Assembly (NCBI RefSeq): GCF_017303375.1 | Contig: NZ_JAFKOH010000003.1 | Span: 310,001-374,000 of the forward strand | DNA length: 64,000 nucleotides | DNA from: Bacillus sp. NTK074B | Lineage (GTDB): Bacteria > Bacillota > Bacilli > Bacillales > Bacillaceae_B | Direction: 5' to 3' | Shown here: positions 18,860 to 28,208 of the stretch, one piece after another | Layout of the letters: the number at the start of each line of letters is the position of its first letter | Numbering within the stretch: the stretch's first letter is position 1 | The notes under the pieces: generated by a model | Told to the model about the DNA's origin: nothing | Seen by the model: the letters and a program-made list of their open reading frames with translations, nothing else | Databases searched by the model: none | Made by a program: the position numbers and the translations under genes

Positions 18860-19936
18860 TTATACCTCTATCGTTCTGCCCTTCAACAGCTCCTGGTAGA
18901 AATGATCGAATTGATCAAGATCCATCTGCTGAGCCGAGTCGGATAAGGCAACGGCAGGATCAGGATGGACTTCTGCCATGACTCCGTCTGCACCGATGGC
19001 AAGAGCGGCTTTAGCCGTTGGGAGAAGTAAATCCCTGCGTCCAGTAGAGTGAGTAACATCCACGAAAACCGGCAGATGCGTCTCCTGCTTCAGGATAGGC
19101 ACAGCTGAAATGTCCAGAGTGTTTCTTGTCGCTCTTTCATACGTACGGATTCCACGTTCACACAGGATGATGTCACCATTTCCTTGTGAAATGATATATT
19201 CGGCTGCATTGATGAATTCATCGATCGTAGCAGCTAACCCACGCTTAAGTAATACGGGTTTTTTCACAGAACCGGCTGCTTTCAGCAATTCGAAGTTTTG
19301 CATATTACGCGCACCGATCTGAATGACGTCGATGTACTCAAGTGCCGGTTCGATATCGGCAGGATTGACGATTTCACTGACTACAGCCAGATCGTATTCG
19401 TCTGCCACTTTTTTAAGAATTTTGAGACCTTCGATTCCAAGGCCCTGGAAATCATAAGGTGATGTTCTCGGCTTGAACGCTCCGCCTCGAAGCAATTTCA
19501 ACCCTTTAGCCTTCACGGCTTTCGCCACTGCCGCCACTTGTTCGTACGATTCTACAGCACATGGACCGAAGACGAAATGAGGTTTTCCATCTCCAATGGC
19601 TTCACCATTGATATTGACAATCGTATCCTCAGGTTTCTTTTTACGGGAAACAAGCAATGCTTTACGATGATCGTCTTTTTGAAGCTCCAAACCGGCTTTG
19701 AAGATTTCTTTAAAAATATGTTCAATGGTCGAATGTTCGAATGGACCATCATTATTTTCCTTGATCAAGTCAAGCATGCCTCTTTCACGAACAGGATCAT
19801 AGCGGTATACTCCTTGAGTCTCCTTGACACGCCCGATTTCCTGAACTAGTTTAGCACGTTCATTGATGGTGTCTAATAGTTTTAAGTTCATCTCGTCGAC
19901 TTGTTTTCGTAATTGATCGAGCTCTTGATTACTCAC
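18860..19936 (-). CDS. aroA: bifunctional chorismate mutase / DAHP synthase
   Basis: The first step of the shikimate pathway (phosphoenolpyruvate plus erythrose-4-phosphate) is fused to chorismate mutase. The 358-residue protein has an AroQ-type mutase domain at about 1-85 ([24 protein letters not shown]) and a KDO8PS-like DAHP synthase from about 110 ([44 protein letters not shown]). This matches the B. subtilis AroA layout, in which the mutase domain serves in feedback regulation. The start is GTG 19936, supported by AAAGGGTG 7 nt upstream. Confidence 0.97.
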   Translation of the reverse strand: MSNQELDQLRKQVDEMNLKLLDTINERAKLVQEIGRVKETQGVYRYDPVRERGMLDLIKENNDGPFEHSTIEHIFKEIFKAGLELQKDDHRKALLVSRKKKPEDTIVNINGEAIGDGKPHFVFGPCAVESYEQVAAVAKAVKAKGLKLLRGGAFKPRTSPYDFQGLGIEGLKILKKVADEYDLAVVSEIVNPADIEPALEYIDVIQIGARNMQNFELLKAAGSVKKPVLLKRGLAATIDEFINAAEYIISQGNGDIILCERGIRTYERATRNTLDISAVPILKQETHLPVFVDVTHSTGRRDLLLPTAKAALAIGADGVMAEVHPDPAVALSDSAQQMDLDQFDHFYQELLKGRTIEV

Positions 19937-20140
19937 AATACAGCACCCTTTCTTTTTTTATCCTGTTCATACGTAAAAACTGTTATAGTTTTAAGAAAGT
20001 ATGATACATTTTTGATATTGAAACTTATTATAATAGAACACATCTAAAATGTCACGATAAAATTCTTTATTAATTAGACGCTTTTAAGCGCTAAAGTATT
20101 TAGTATAGTATGAGAATAGGCTAAAGTGGGTGAACACGAA

Positions 20141-22297
20141 TTGAAAAAAAAGCAAAAAATCTTTGCATTAGACATCGGAACCCGATCTGTTGTGGGTATC
20201 ATTTTGGAAGAAATAGACGGAATATTTCAAGTTTCAGATATATTAATAGAAGAACATAAGAAGAGAGCCATGCTCGATGGGCAGATTCATGACGTTCCTG
20301 CTGTTGCAGAGGTCATCGCTTCCATCAAGAAGCAGTTGGAAAAGAAACACGGTCCCCTTCAGAAAGTGTGTGTGGCAGCAGCCGGACGTGCCCTTAAAAC
20401 GGAAACGGCTCTTTCCACCTCCACAATAAAGGGAAAACCCCTTCTTCAGAAAAACGATATCCTGCACCTGGAGCTGAGCGCCGTTCAACAGGCACAGGCA
20501 TTAGCAGCAGAACAGCAAGAGAATGCGAAAGGCTACCATTACTACTGTGTAGGTTATTCCGTCCTCTTTTACCGGTTGGATGGAGAGGAGATCGGGAGCC
20601 TGATCGATCAGCAGGGAGATGAAGCGAGCGTAGAGATCATCGCCACCTTCCTTCCCCGTGTCGTCGTGGAGTCCCTGATTGCTGCATTGAATCGTGCCGA
20701 TCTTGAAATGGAAGCACTGACACTGGAGCCGATTGCCGCCATCAATGTGCTCATCCCTGAGTCCATGCGGCGCCTGAACGTCGCTCTTGTGGATATTGGA
20801 GCGGGGACATCCGATATCGCGATCACCAATATGGGTACCGTCATCGCTTACGGGATGGTGCCTACAGCGGGAGACGAAATAACGGAAAGCATCAGCCATG
20901 AATTACTCCTCGACTTTCCATTGGCAGAGCAGGTGAAAAGGCAGCTCCGATCCTCTGATGAGATTACGGTAACCGATATTCTCGGATTTGAAACGAGTGT
21001 CGCAACACAAGAAGTGGTAGGGAAAATTTCACCTGCCGTGGACCGTCTGTCCGGTGAAATCTCAAAGGAAATCCTTCGATTAAATAATGGCAAGCCTCCC
21101 CAGGCCGTTATGCTTGTAGGTGGTGGCAGCTTGACACCCGAGCTTCCCATGAGACTCGCTTCATCCCTGGAGCTGCCTCACAATCGCGTAGCCGTAAGGG
21201 GCGTGGACGCCATTCAGAATGTCACCTTATCGGATGATGTGACAAAAGGTCCGGAGCTCGTCACACCAATCGGAATCGCCATCGCAGCGAAACAGGCACC
21301 TGTTCAATACGTAACGGCACATGTGAATGACCAGCCTGTCCGATTGTTCGAAGTGAAGGATCTGACTGTCGGTGACTGCATTCTTGCTGCTGGCCTGAAG
21401 TTAACCAAGTGGCATGGTATACCAGGGAAGGCTTATTTCGTAAACGTCAATGGGCAGGATATCACTTTGCCGGGTGGTCATGGCGAGCCCCCTCTCATTG
21501 AGAAGAACGGCCGGCCAAGTGCGCTTGATGAAACCATTGAGAATCATGACAGAATCACAGTTCGGAAAGGGAGGGACGGCTCCTCCCCGCATGTTACGAT
21601 TGGAGACCTTGTAGATACTTCTTCTTCAAAACAAATTGTAATAGACGATAAGCCGTATCTGCTCTCACCCCTTGTCTTCAGAAATAATCAGACCGGGTCA
21701 GTGGACGACTACATACATGACCGGGATGTGATTCGAATACAATTGATCGAAACCCTGATGGATCTTCTTACCCACATGGGCTATAACCATTGGTTGGAGA
21801 GCACCAAACCATTTCGCCTCTCCATGAACGGGGTAGATACATTCTTCCCGGCTTATAGCGGTAAGTTACTCATTAACGGGGTCGAAGCTAAGCTATCTGT
21901 GAAAATCCAGGAGGGGGATATGATTTCATTCAAACCCGCTGTCACTCCCACCGTAAAGGATCTTCTCATTAAAAAACAGATCGACTTGGAATCCGGTATT
22001 CGCATAAGGTTCAACGGAGAGGCTATCTCCCTAAAGAAAGAAGGCTCCAGGATCACACGTAACGGCAGGAAGCTCGAAATGGATGATCAAGTATTCCACG
22101 GTGATTCGATCGAAATAACAGAACATCTGCCAGGCTCGTTTATTTTTCAAGACTTATTTAACGAAGTGGAAATCGATATGCCCCCTCATTCAAATGGACG
22201 TTTCGTCCTTTTGAAAAATGGTATGGAAACGACTTTTCATGAAGAAATCCATCAGGGTGACGAACTTGAGATTATATGGCCACAGACCACACGCTGA
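20141..22297 (+). CDS. FtsA-like actin-fold ATPase with long repeated C-terminal extension
   Basis: The protein has about 718 residues. Residues 1-380 follow the FtsA/PilM actin-like fold: FALDIGTRSVVGIIL (phosphate 1), a 1C-type insertion, VALVDIGAGTSDIAI (phosphate 2), and VMLVGGGSLTPELP (adenosine). Bona fide FtsA has about 420-440 residues; here about 340 extra residues contain some five short modules with NG turns and closing GD(x)I strands (KIQEGDMISF, VFHGDSIEI, IHQGDELEI), resembling beta-grasp or S4-like units. No C-terminal amphipathic membrane helix is evident. The start is taken as TTG 20141 with GGTGA 7 nt upstream; GTG 20126 is the alternative. Related genes are annotated as cell division proteins near aroA in other bacilli, but the function is unknown. 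Confidence 0.82.
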   Translation: MKKKQKIFALDIGTRSVVGIILEEIDGIFQVSDILIEEHKKRAMLDGQIHDVPAVAEVIASIKKQLEKKHGPLQKVCVAAAGRALKTETALSTSTIKGKPLLQKNDILHLELSAVQQAQALAAEQQENAKGYHYYCVGYSVLFYRLDGEEIGSLIDQQGDEASVEIIATFLPRVVVESLIAALNRADLEMEALTLEPIAAINVLIPESMRRLNVALVDIGAGTSDIAITNMGTVIAYGMVPTAGDEITESISHELLLDFPLAEQVKRQLRSSDEITVTDILGFETSVATQEVVGKISPAVDRLSGEISKEILRLNNGKPPQAVMLVGGGSLTPELPMRLASSLELPHNRVAVRGVDAIQNVTLSDDVTKGPELVTPIGIAIAAKQAPVQYVTAHVNDQPVRLFEVKDLTVGDCILAAGLKLTKWHGIPGKAYFVNVNGQDITLPGGHGEPPLIEKNGRPSALDETIENHDRITVRKGRDGSSPHVTIGDLVDTSSSKQIVIDDKPYLLSPLVFRNNQTGSVDDYIHDRDVIRIQLIETLMDLLTHMGYNHWLESTKPFRLSMNGVDTFFPAYSGKLLINGVEAKLSVKIQEGDMISFKPAVTPTVKDLLIKKQIDLESGIRIRFNGEAISLKKEGSRITRNGRKLEMDDQVFHGDSIEITEHLPGSFIFQDLFNEVEIDMPPHSNGRFVLLKNGMETTFHEEIHQGDELEIIWPQTTR

Positions 22298-22305
22298 TAG
22301 AAAGC

Positions 22306-22335
22306 AAAAAAACTGGCATTTATGCCAGTTTTTTT
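22306..22335. terminator. bidirectional terminator between FtsA-like gene and YtxH-like gene
   Basis: AAACTGGCAT and ATGCCAGTTT arms with A and T runs on either side; the two genes converge on it. Confidence 0.92.
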
Positions 22336-22336
22336 A

Positions 22337-22891
22337 TTATGATCCAACTTGCCCGGGGATACTGCTCGTACGGTTGGTTGGATGGATATGTTGATCCTCT
22401 GTGGATACGGAATTTGTTGGCTGTGTTGGAGTGGAAGTGGATTCTCCCGTCACTTCTCCTCCCGCCTCTTTCACTTTGCCTCCGATATCCTTTAATTCTT
22501 CTGCCGCTTCTTTCGTCGTAGCAATCATTTCTGTTGAATCATCTTTGATTTGATTGACTTGATCGATGACATCATCGTTTACTTTTTCGTACAGGCTCTG
22601 CGCATCATTGATGGCTTCCTTCAACACGCCGGACGCTGTCTTCAGGCGATCCTGCCAGTCATTCACGACTCCAGATGGATTCTCTCTCACCTTGGCAACC
22701 ATGCCCATGGTGGAATCCTTCATGTCAGTTGTTCGGGAAGTCACGTTCTTTCGCGTTGTTTTATCAAGCATGGCGATGGCTCCACCTACGACGGCTCCCA
22801 ATACGATTCCTCTTACTAGCTTACCATTTCTTTTACCGTTCACTTTCGTATTGTTTCGTGTTCCGGTTTCATAAGGTACAGGCTGTGTCAT
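22337..22891 (-). CDS. YtxH-like stress protein (paralogue)
   Basis: The 184-residue protein has a hydrophobic Gly-rich segment at about 25-45 (GIVLGAVVGGAIAML), followed by a long helical, Lys/Asp/Glu-rich region and a Thr/Ser/Pro-rich end. This layout, a short membrane or surface segment then a coiled helix, is that of YtxH-family general stress proteins. ATG 22891 is chosen since GGAGGA lies 7 nt upstream; the upstream in-frame ATG overlaps that site. A sigma-B-like promoter precedes it. Molecular role unknown. Confidence 0.75.
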   Translation of the reverse strand: MTQPVPYETGTRNNTKVNGKRNGKLVRGIVLGAVVGGAIAMLDKTTRKNVTSRTTDMKDSTMGMVAKVRENPSGVVNDWQDRLKTASGVLKEAINDAQSLYEKVNDDVIDQVNQIKDDSTEMIATTKEAAEELKDIGGKVKEAGGEVTGESTSTPTQPTNSVSTEDQHIHPTNRTSSIPGQVGS

Positions 22892-22934
22892 GAATTGTTC
22901 CTCCATTTATTTGATTTTTTATCTTATATGTTAC

Positions 22935-22959
22935 GTTCCCTGTGAGAAGAGGAATAAAC
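22935..22959 (-). promoter_or_regulatory. sigma-B-like promoter of the YtxH-like gene
   Basis: On the minus strand GTTTAT (22954-22959) and GGGAAC (22935-22940) are separated by 13 bp, close to the sigma-B pattern GTTTAA-N12-15-GGGTAT. It lies 44 bp from the start codon. Confidence 0.6.
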
Positions 22960-23052
22960 GTATAGGAGGAATTTACCAAAAAATCTCAATAGAAAATGAC
23001 TTCTTCCCTGATTATGATTTGCCAATGCTCTTCCAAAGAGGCTCTCCTAAAA

Positions 23053-23081
23053 CAAAAAAAGACCCTGAATAAGTCAGAGTC
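23053..23081 (-). terminator. terminator of ytxJ
   Basis: GACTCTGA and TCAGGGTC arms are followed by seven T on the minus strand, immediately after the stop codon. Confidence 0.88.
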
Positions 23082-23088
23082 CAATTCC

Positions 23089-23403
23089 TTAGAGTTTATC
23101 CAATTCACTTTCTGTGATCTTCCAGTGTGAAGCATTCCAGCCCGGCTTACCATCGATAAACAGGAAGGCTTGGGGCGATTCATGTTTGATGCCATATTTT
23201 TCGGCGATATGGTGGGATAATTCCCTAGCCTCTTGCACGGCTAAGTAATAGCCGTCTTCCTCTTCTCGCTTGTTTAAAAATGACTGGTATTCGCTGTATG
23301 CATTTGAACTCACTGGACAAGTCAAGCTGTGCTTCATAAAGAAAAATCGTGGATTTGTTTCAGATAGCTGCTCAAACTCCTGGACGGTTTCAATCTTTTT
23401 CAT
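23089..23403 (-). CDS. ytxJ: YtxJ, bacillithiol-system monothiol thioredoxin-like protein
   Basis: The protein has about 104 residues with a thioredoxin-like fold and a single-Cys motif LTCPVSSNA (Cys in place of CxxC), followed by YYLAVQEARELSHHIAEKYG and the cis-Pro HESPQAFLF. Such proteins are thought to remove bacillithiol from thiolated proteins in the cytosol. ATG 23403 is preferred because GGAAGG lies 9 nt upstream; ATG 23412 abuts it. It lies downstream of ytxG-ytxH but behind its own terminator-separated gap. Confidence 0.92.
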   Translation of the reverse strand: MKKIETVQEFEQLSETNPRFFFMKHSLTCPVSSNAYSEYQSFLNKREEEDGYYLAVQEARELSHHIAEKYGIKHESPQAFLFIDGKPGWNASHWKITESELDKL

Positions 23404-23473
23404 CTTGTTCATCCTTCCTTTTCTAGAACTGTATGTGATCTTCAGCCGTTGAAATCCTGGCCTATTTTCTCAA

Positions 23474-23508
23474 CAAAAAAACGGTGAAGTAATCATATCA
23501 CTTCACCG
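23474..23508 (-). terminator. terminator downstream of ytxH
   Basis: CGGTGAAGT and ACTTCACCG arms with a seven-T run on the minus strand. It separates ytxGH from ytxJ, unlike a simple ytxGHJ operon. Confidence 0.9.
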
Positions 23509-23524
23509 TCCCTGGAATCAATAA

Positions 23525-24013
23525 TTATTGATTGTATGTTTTTTCAGTTTCATCAAACGCTTTTTTCGTTTCTTCGAGCTTTTGATTCACGTTTTCTGTT
23601 TCTTCTGCAGGTGAAGTCTCCCCTACTGAAACAGCTTGCAGTTCATCATTGGTTTCCTGCAGCTCTTTATTATTGGAACGGTATGTTTTCAGCTTTCCAA
23701 CCACATTGTTGGATTGCTCCTGTACTGATTTTGTTAGGGCAGATGACTTTTCTTTTGCCACCGCTGCCAGCTCATTGCTCTTTTCCACTGCCGTGTCTTT
23801 CCACTGACCTGTCTTTTCCTTGATCACGACAGCCTGCTCATTGATATCGTTGCGAAGATCCTTACCGGATTTCGGAGCCAATAATAGAGCTGTTGCCGCA
23901 CCCACGATTCCCCCGATAAGCGTTCCGATCATAAAATCCTTTGAATTGATGTTATTGCTGTCGTTAGCCTGATTTTGGTTCTGGTTCTGGTTTTGATTGT
24001 ACTGTTGAGTCAT
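23525..24013 (-). CDS. ytxH: YtxH general stress protein
   Basis: The 162-residue protein opens with a Gln/Asn repeat (QNQNQNQNQ), followed by the family signature DFMIGTLIGGIVGAATALLLAPKSGKDLR (a hydrophobic Gly/Ala stretch then AP(K)SGKxLR). The rest is a charged helical region. In B. subtilis ytxG-ytxH is under general stress control. It starts 16 bp after ytxG and shares its promoter. Function unknown. Confidence 0.92.
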   Translation of the reverse strand: MTQQYNQNQNQNQNQANDSNNINSKDFMIGTLIGGIVGAATALLLAPKSGKDLRNDINEQAVVIKEKTGQWKDTAVEKSNELAAVAKEKSSALTKSVQEQSNNVVGKLKTYRSNNKELQETNDELQAVSVGETSPAEETENVNQKLEETKKAFDETEKTYNQ

Positions 24014-24029
24014 GTAAAAATTCCCCTCT

Positions 24030-24551
24030 CTAATTGTTATAAGATCTTGCTCTTTTAACTAATTTTTCTCGAGATCGAACTTCCTTGGATGCTTGGTTTG
24101 GAACAGCTACATCAGCAACATCAGGTTGTGTTGGCTGTTTTTCCTGTCTTTGTTTCCATTTGTCCTTTAACTCAATGAATGCATTTCCCCATTGAACCAC
24201 CTGTGAAATCTTACCCTGGTTGCGCTCCAGTTCAGTTGAAATGGAAGTACTCACCTTTTTCACCGAGTTGTTAAGGTTCTGGATGGAATGCCCTACATCC
24301 CTTACCGCATAAACAACCGTGTTCAGATCCTCAGACTTCTTCTGGATATCCTCAGCTAATAAATTTGTTTTATGTAGTAGTTCAGTAGACTCTTTTGTTA
24401 CTCCTTGAAGCTGGCTTTCAAGTCCGGTCAATGTAGTCGATACACTGTCCAGGGTCGAGCCAAGGGACTTCAAAGTCTTCATAACGCTCAAAACTAAAAT
24501 AAAAAATGCAACGGCTATTACAGCAACGCTCAGATAAAGAATGATTTCCAT
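24030..24551 (-). CDS. ytxG: YtxG, DUF948 membrane-anchored coiled-coil stress protein
   Basis: The 173-residue protein has one N-terminal membrane helix (about 4-24) and then a long coiled coil with heptads of Leu/Val (TLDSVSTTLTGLESQLQGV onward), typical of DUF948. ATG 24551 is chosen because GGAGGTG lies 7 nt upstream. It is first in a two-gene unit with ytxH and is preceded by a sigma-B-like promoter, so expression under general stress is likely. It is divergent from the M29 peptidase gene. Confidence 0.92.
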   Translation of the reverse strand: MEIILYLSVAVIAVAFFILVLSVMKTLKSLGSTLDSVSTTLTGLESQLQGVTKESTELLHKTNLLAEDIQKKSEDLNTVVYAVRDVGHSIQNLNNSVKKVSTSISTELERNQGKISQVVQWGNAFIELKDKWKQRQEKQPTQPDVADVAVPNQASKEVRSREKLVKRARSYNN

Positions 24552-24579
24552 ATGACACACCTCCATGTATAGAAATTCT

Positions 24580-24604
24580 TTACCCTTATGATAAACAATT
24601 AAAC
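24580..24604 (-). promoter_or_regulatory. sigma-B-like promoter of ytxGH
   Basis: GTTTAA (24599-24604) and GGGTAA (24580-24585) on the minus strand are 13 bp apart, a near-perfect sigma-B promoter. B. subtilis ytxGHJ is a known sigma-B target. Confidence 0.78.
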
Positions 24605-24749
24605 ATTATACTAGTATTTCTCCTTCGCCAGGAATAATCCTGCATGAAAAAATAAAAAATTTCTTATTTCAGCATTTGACCGTTTGATTCTCTCATCCGC
24701 TTCCATTTTAGGGTACAATAAAATAGACCATATACAAGGGGGAAAAACA

Positions 24750-25865
24750 ATGAAAGATCCACGCATTGAAAAACTGGCAAAAAATTTAATTCAGTATTCC
24801 GTACAACTGCAACCTGGAGAAAAAGTATTGATTGAAAACTTCGGATTGCAGCGGGAGCTCGTAACAGCACTTGTGAAGGAAGCATATGTTGCAGGCGGAT
24901 ATCCTTTCGTATCCATCAAGGACCACGCAGTCGATCGTGCATTATTGATGGGGGCCCAGGAAGAACAATATGATATGATCGCAGGCTTCGAAGCCACCGT
25001 CATGGAGCAGATGGATGCCTACATTGGTTTACGTGCTGGTGATAATATAAGCGAACAGTCCGATGTGCCGGACGACAAGATGAAAATCCACGGTAAGACG
25101 ATTGGAAAGAAAGTACATAGAGAAATACGCGTTCCCAAGAAGAAGTGGGTTGTCCTTCGTTATCCGACTTCATCCATGGCCCAACTTGCCAACATGAGCA
25201 CGGAAGGATTCGAAGACTTTTACTTCGACGTCTGCAACCTGGACTACAGTAAAATGGACAAAGCCATGGACAACCTCGTTGAACTTATGAACAACACAGA
25301 CAAGGTCCGACTTGTCGGGGAAGGGACGGACCTTACTTTCTCCATCAAGGACATCCCTGCGGTAAAATGTGCCGGACGACTGAACATCCCTGATGGGGAA
25401 GTGTACAGCGCACCTGTGAAGAATTCCGTGAATGGTGTCATCTCATACAATACGCCTTCACCTTATAATGGATTCACTTTCGAAAATGTGAAGTTGACAT
25501 TCAGAGAAGGTAAGATTGTAGAAGCGACTGCAAACGACACAGACCGCATCAACAAGATCTTCGATACGGATGAAGGAGCAAGATATGTAGGCGAATTCGC
25601 CATTGGTGTGAATCCGTTCATCCAGCATCCGATGCAGGATATCCTATTCGATGAAAAGATCGACGGCAGCTTCCACTTCACACCTGGAGAATGTTACGAA
25701 GAGGCCTATAACGGAAACCACTCCAACATCCACTGGGACATGGTCATGATCCAGCGTCCTGAGTACGGTGGCGGTGAGATCTATTTCGATGATGTCTTGA
25801 TACGAAAAGATGGAAGATTTGTCATTGAAGAGCTTGACGTGTTAAATCCGGAGAATTTGAAGTAA
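24750..25865 (+). CDS. M29-family metallo-aminopeptidase (AmpS/AmpT type)
   Basis: The 371-residue protein opens with KDPRIEKLAKNLIQYSVQL, as in thermophilic aminopeptidases. It has GEKVLIENFG, the central EGTDLTFSI, and GEVYSAPVKNSVNG, ARYVGEFAIGVNP and HWDMVMIQ, which supply the Glu/His/Asp metal ligands of the family. It releases N-terminal amino acids from peptides in the cytosol. ATG 24750 follows AAGGGGG by 8 nt. Monocistronic, ending at a terminator. Slightly shorter than the 410-residue AmpS of B. subtilis. Confidence 0.93.
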   Translation: MKDPRIEKLAKNLIQYSVQLQPGEKVLIENFGLQRELVTALVKEAYVAGGYPFVSIKDHAVDRALLMGAQEEQYDMIAGFEATVMEQMDAYIGLRAGDNISEQSDVPDDKMKIHGKTIGKKVHREIRVPKKKWVVLRYPTSSMAQLANMSTEGFEDFYFDVCNLDYSKMDKAMDNLVELMNNTDKVRLVGEGTDLTFSIKDIPAVKCAGRLNIPDGEVYSAPVKNSVNGVISYNTPSPYNGFTFENVKLTFREGKIVEATANDTDRINKIFDTDEGARYVGEFAIGVNPFIQHPMQDILFDEKIDGSFHFTPGECYEEAYNGNHSNIHWDMVMIQRPEYGGGEIYFDDVLIRKDGRFVIEELDVLNPENLK

Positions 25866-25870
25866 GAATG

Positions 25871-25908
25871 TTGAACCATCGCCAGGTTTGGGCGGTGGGT
25901 TTTTTTTC
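25871..25908 (+). terminator. terminator of the M29 peptidase gene
   Basis: ACCATCGCC and GGCGGTGGG arms followed by eight T. Confidence 0.9.
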
Positions 25909-26026
25909 AGTTTTTGGGTGGAAGGGTTGAGTTGCTGGGAGCTGGGGTGTGTCCTGGAGCTGATTCCCACCCTGGATTTTCCAGAACCTCCCTATCAATC
26001 CTTCAATTCAAACCCATCTCCAAACG

Positions 26027-26055
26027 CAAAAAAACCGGCTCCCAAAAGAACCGGT
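26027..26055 (-). terminator. terminator of murC
   Basis: ACCGGTTC and GAGCCGGT arms followed by seven T on the minus strand, 10 bp after the stop codon. Confidence 0.9.
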
Positions 26056-26063
26056 CCTTCACT

Positions 26064-27383
26064 TTAACTTTCTTCTTTCACTTGCTCCCCAAGCGTTTCT
26101 TCATATGCCTGCTGGAACTTTTGAACGTCTCCTGCCCCCATGAAAATTAGCACTGCATTTTCATGTTTGAGTAAGGCCGTCGTGTCCTGTTCATCTATGA
26201 TTTCGCATCCTTCGATTTTGCTTGCAAGATCGTTGATGGAAAGTTTACCATGGTTTTCACGTGCGGAACCGAAGATTTCACAGAGATACACTTTGTCAGC
26301 GAGACTCAATGTTTCTGCAAATTCCGTCAAGAAGGTTTGCGTACGTGTGAATGTATGCGGTTGGAAGACAGCTACAATTTCCTTATCGGGATATTTCTGT
26401 CTTGCCGAGTCTACGGTTGCCTTGATTTCAGTAGGATGATGAGCGTAGTCATCGATCAGGATCTGTGAACCGGCATCTTTTTCGGAGAAGCGGCGTTTGA
26501 CACCTTTGAAGGTGCTTAAGCGTTCCTGAACGACAGCTGTATCAAGTTCCTCATAGTGACAAATGGCAATGACGGACAAAGCATTCATGATGTTATGGTC
26601 ACCGAATGTCGGGATTTTGAATGCAGCATAAAATTCATTACGTACAAATACATCAAATGATGTACCTGTCGGATCCGTTGACACGTTTCTTGCCTGAAAG
26701 TCATTTTCTTCAGCGAAGCCGTAGAACACAACCGGTACCTGAGCCTGGATCTTTTGCAACTGCTCGTCATCACCGCAAGCAATGATTCCTTTTTTCACCT
26801 GCATAGCCATCTCCTGGAACGCAGAGAAGACGTCATCCACATTGGCAAAATAGTCGGGATGATCGAAATCGATGTTCGTCATGATGGCGTAATCAGGGAA
26901 ATAAGATAGGAAATGACGTCGGTATTCGCATGCTTCGAATACGAAATACTGCGCATCGACTTCACCTTTTCCCGTCCCATCCCCGATCAGGAAGGAAGTT
27001 GGCTTTGCGCCGCTGATGACATGAGCCAGCAATCCGGTTGTGGACGTTTTTCCGTGTGCGCCCGTTACCGCTACGCTTGTGAATTTTTGCATAAAGTCAC
27101 CAAGGAATTTATGGTACCTGGTCACAGGCAGGCCTTGTTCCACTGCTTCTTGGATTTCTTCATGTGTATCAGGGAATGCATTCCCTGCAATCACGTGCAT
27201 ATCTCCCCCAATGTTTTCTTTCTGGAAAGGGAGAATTTTAATATTGGATTCATCCAGGGCTTTCTGTGTAAAGAAATATTTATCTACGTCAGATCCTTGG
27301 ACCTCGTAGTCCATATCGTGGAGTATTTGGGCTAACGCACTCATGCCCGACCCCTTTATTCCTACGAAATGATATATCGTCAT
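26064..27383 (-). CDS. murC: UDP-N-acetylmuramate--L-alanine ligase
   Basis: MurC adds L-Ala to UDP-MurNAc, the first peptide step of cell wall precursor synthesis. The 439-residue protein carries the UDP-binding start [17 protein letters not shown], the ATP loop [14 protein letters not shown] near residue 108, the carbamoyl/metal region [19 protein letters not shown] and a C-terminal [10 protein letters not shown]. It is nearly collinear with B. subtilis MurC. Ribosome-binding site GGAGGT. Confidence 0.98.
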   Translation of the reverse strand: MTIYHFVGIKGSGMSALAQILHDMDYEVQGSDVDKYFFTQKALDESNIKILPFQKENIGGDMHVIAGNAFPDTHEEIQEAVEQGLPVTRYHKFLGDFMQKFTSVAVTGAHGKTSTTGLLAHVISGAKPTSFLIGDGTGKGEVDAQYFVFEACEYRRHFLSYFPDYAIMTNIDFDHPDYFANVDDVFSAFQEMAMQVKKGIIACGDDEQLQKIQAQVPVVFYGFAEENDFQARNVSTDPTGTSFDVFVRNEFYAAFKIPTFGDHNIMNALSVIAICHYEELDTAVVQERLSTFKGVKRRFSEKDAGSQILIDDYAHHPTEIKATVDSARQKYPDKEIVAVFQPHTFTRTQTFLTEFAETLSLADKVYLCEIFGSARENHGKLSINDLASKIEGCEIIDEQDTTALLKHENAVLIFMGAGDVQKFQQAYEETLGEQVKEES

Positions 27384-27543
27384 AATAGAACCTCCAACAA
27401 TCGTCTATCTAAAAGCATTATATGAAATGAATATTTATTTTGCCATCGGTCTTTAGCTTTCGATATTTTGAGTATAGAAGAAAGTGAACTTTCTTCAACT
27501 TGAAACATTATATCATTTTTTAAAATCCCTGACCATGCACAAG

Positions 27544-28200
27544 CTACGAAAGACTGGGGAGAATAAAGTGAGGGGCTTCTTCTTTTAGAAATGTTCTCCA
27601 TAATACCCCAGTTTTTTGATTCATTTGACTAAAACGCGATTTCAGATTTTGTGTCACATCGCTTGATTTCATGGAAAATACAGGACCTATGATCCACTGA
27701 TGTGTCACCAGCGGGACTTTCCTCACGAAGTACACTTGGCCTTCTGTAATTTCCATCTCTATACAAACATGGTTTATTTTAACCGAAGACTCATCGCCTT
27801 GAATCAACGTCCGGCAATTGATTGTCCGATCGTCTTTTTCCACCACTTGAATCGGTTCCCAGGCAGCTGTCAACATGACAGCACCAAGAAACTTAGTCGA
27901 TTCATGCAACGGATGGTTCTGAAGGAATTGAAAGAATAAGGTTTGTCCCAAGATGGTTTTATAATCGAACAGAAACCATTCTTGGAACAGCTTTTCAACT
28001 CCTGGACTCATCCTTCCTTCATCGTGGTGAAGAAAGCGTTTAGTGAATATCATCTTAGCCCGTACTTTTTCCCTTATATTGGTTTCCTTCAACGCATATT
28101 CATACGCTTTCCGATAGAGATCTTCGATGTGTCCCTCAGCGATTTTCTGCTTTTTCTGCCTGAACTGTTCAAGATCTAACGTGCTTTCCTGCTCTTGCAT
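27544..28200 (-). CDS. conserved hypothetical protein, operonic with nicotinate phosphoribosyltransferase
   Basis: This 218-residue soluble protein has no signal peptide or membrane helix. The N-terminal third is helical and charged; the C-terminal half alternates strands (VKINHVCIEMEITEGQVYFVRKVPL). I do not recognise the family. It starts 8 bp after the upstream phosphoribosyltransferase gene with GGTGAG as ribosome-binding site, so the two are co-transcribed. A link to NAD metabolism is only positional. Confidence 0.7.
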   Translation of the reverse strand: MQEQESTLDLEQFRQKKQKIAEGHIEDLYRKAYEYALKETNIREKVRAKMIFTKRFLHHDEGRMSPGVEKLFQEWFLFDYKTILGQTLFFQFLQNHPLHESTKFLGAVMLTAAWEPIQVVEKDDRTINCRTLIQGDESSVKINHVCIEMEITEGQVYFVRKVPLVTHQWIIGPVFSMKSSDVTQNLKSRFSQMNQKTGVLWRTFLKEEAPHFILPSLS

Positions 28201-28208
28201 GTTCTCAC

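Noticed and set aside
24664-24885. 73-residue minus-strand ORF over the M29 peptidase start
   Set aside because: It overlaps the peptidase gene antisense and lacks a ribosome-binding site.
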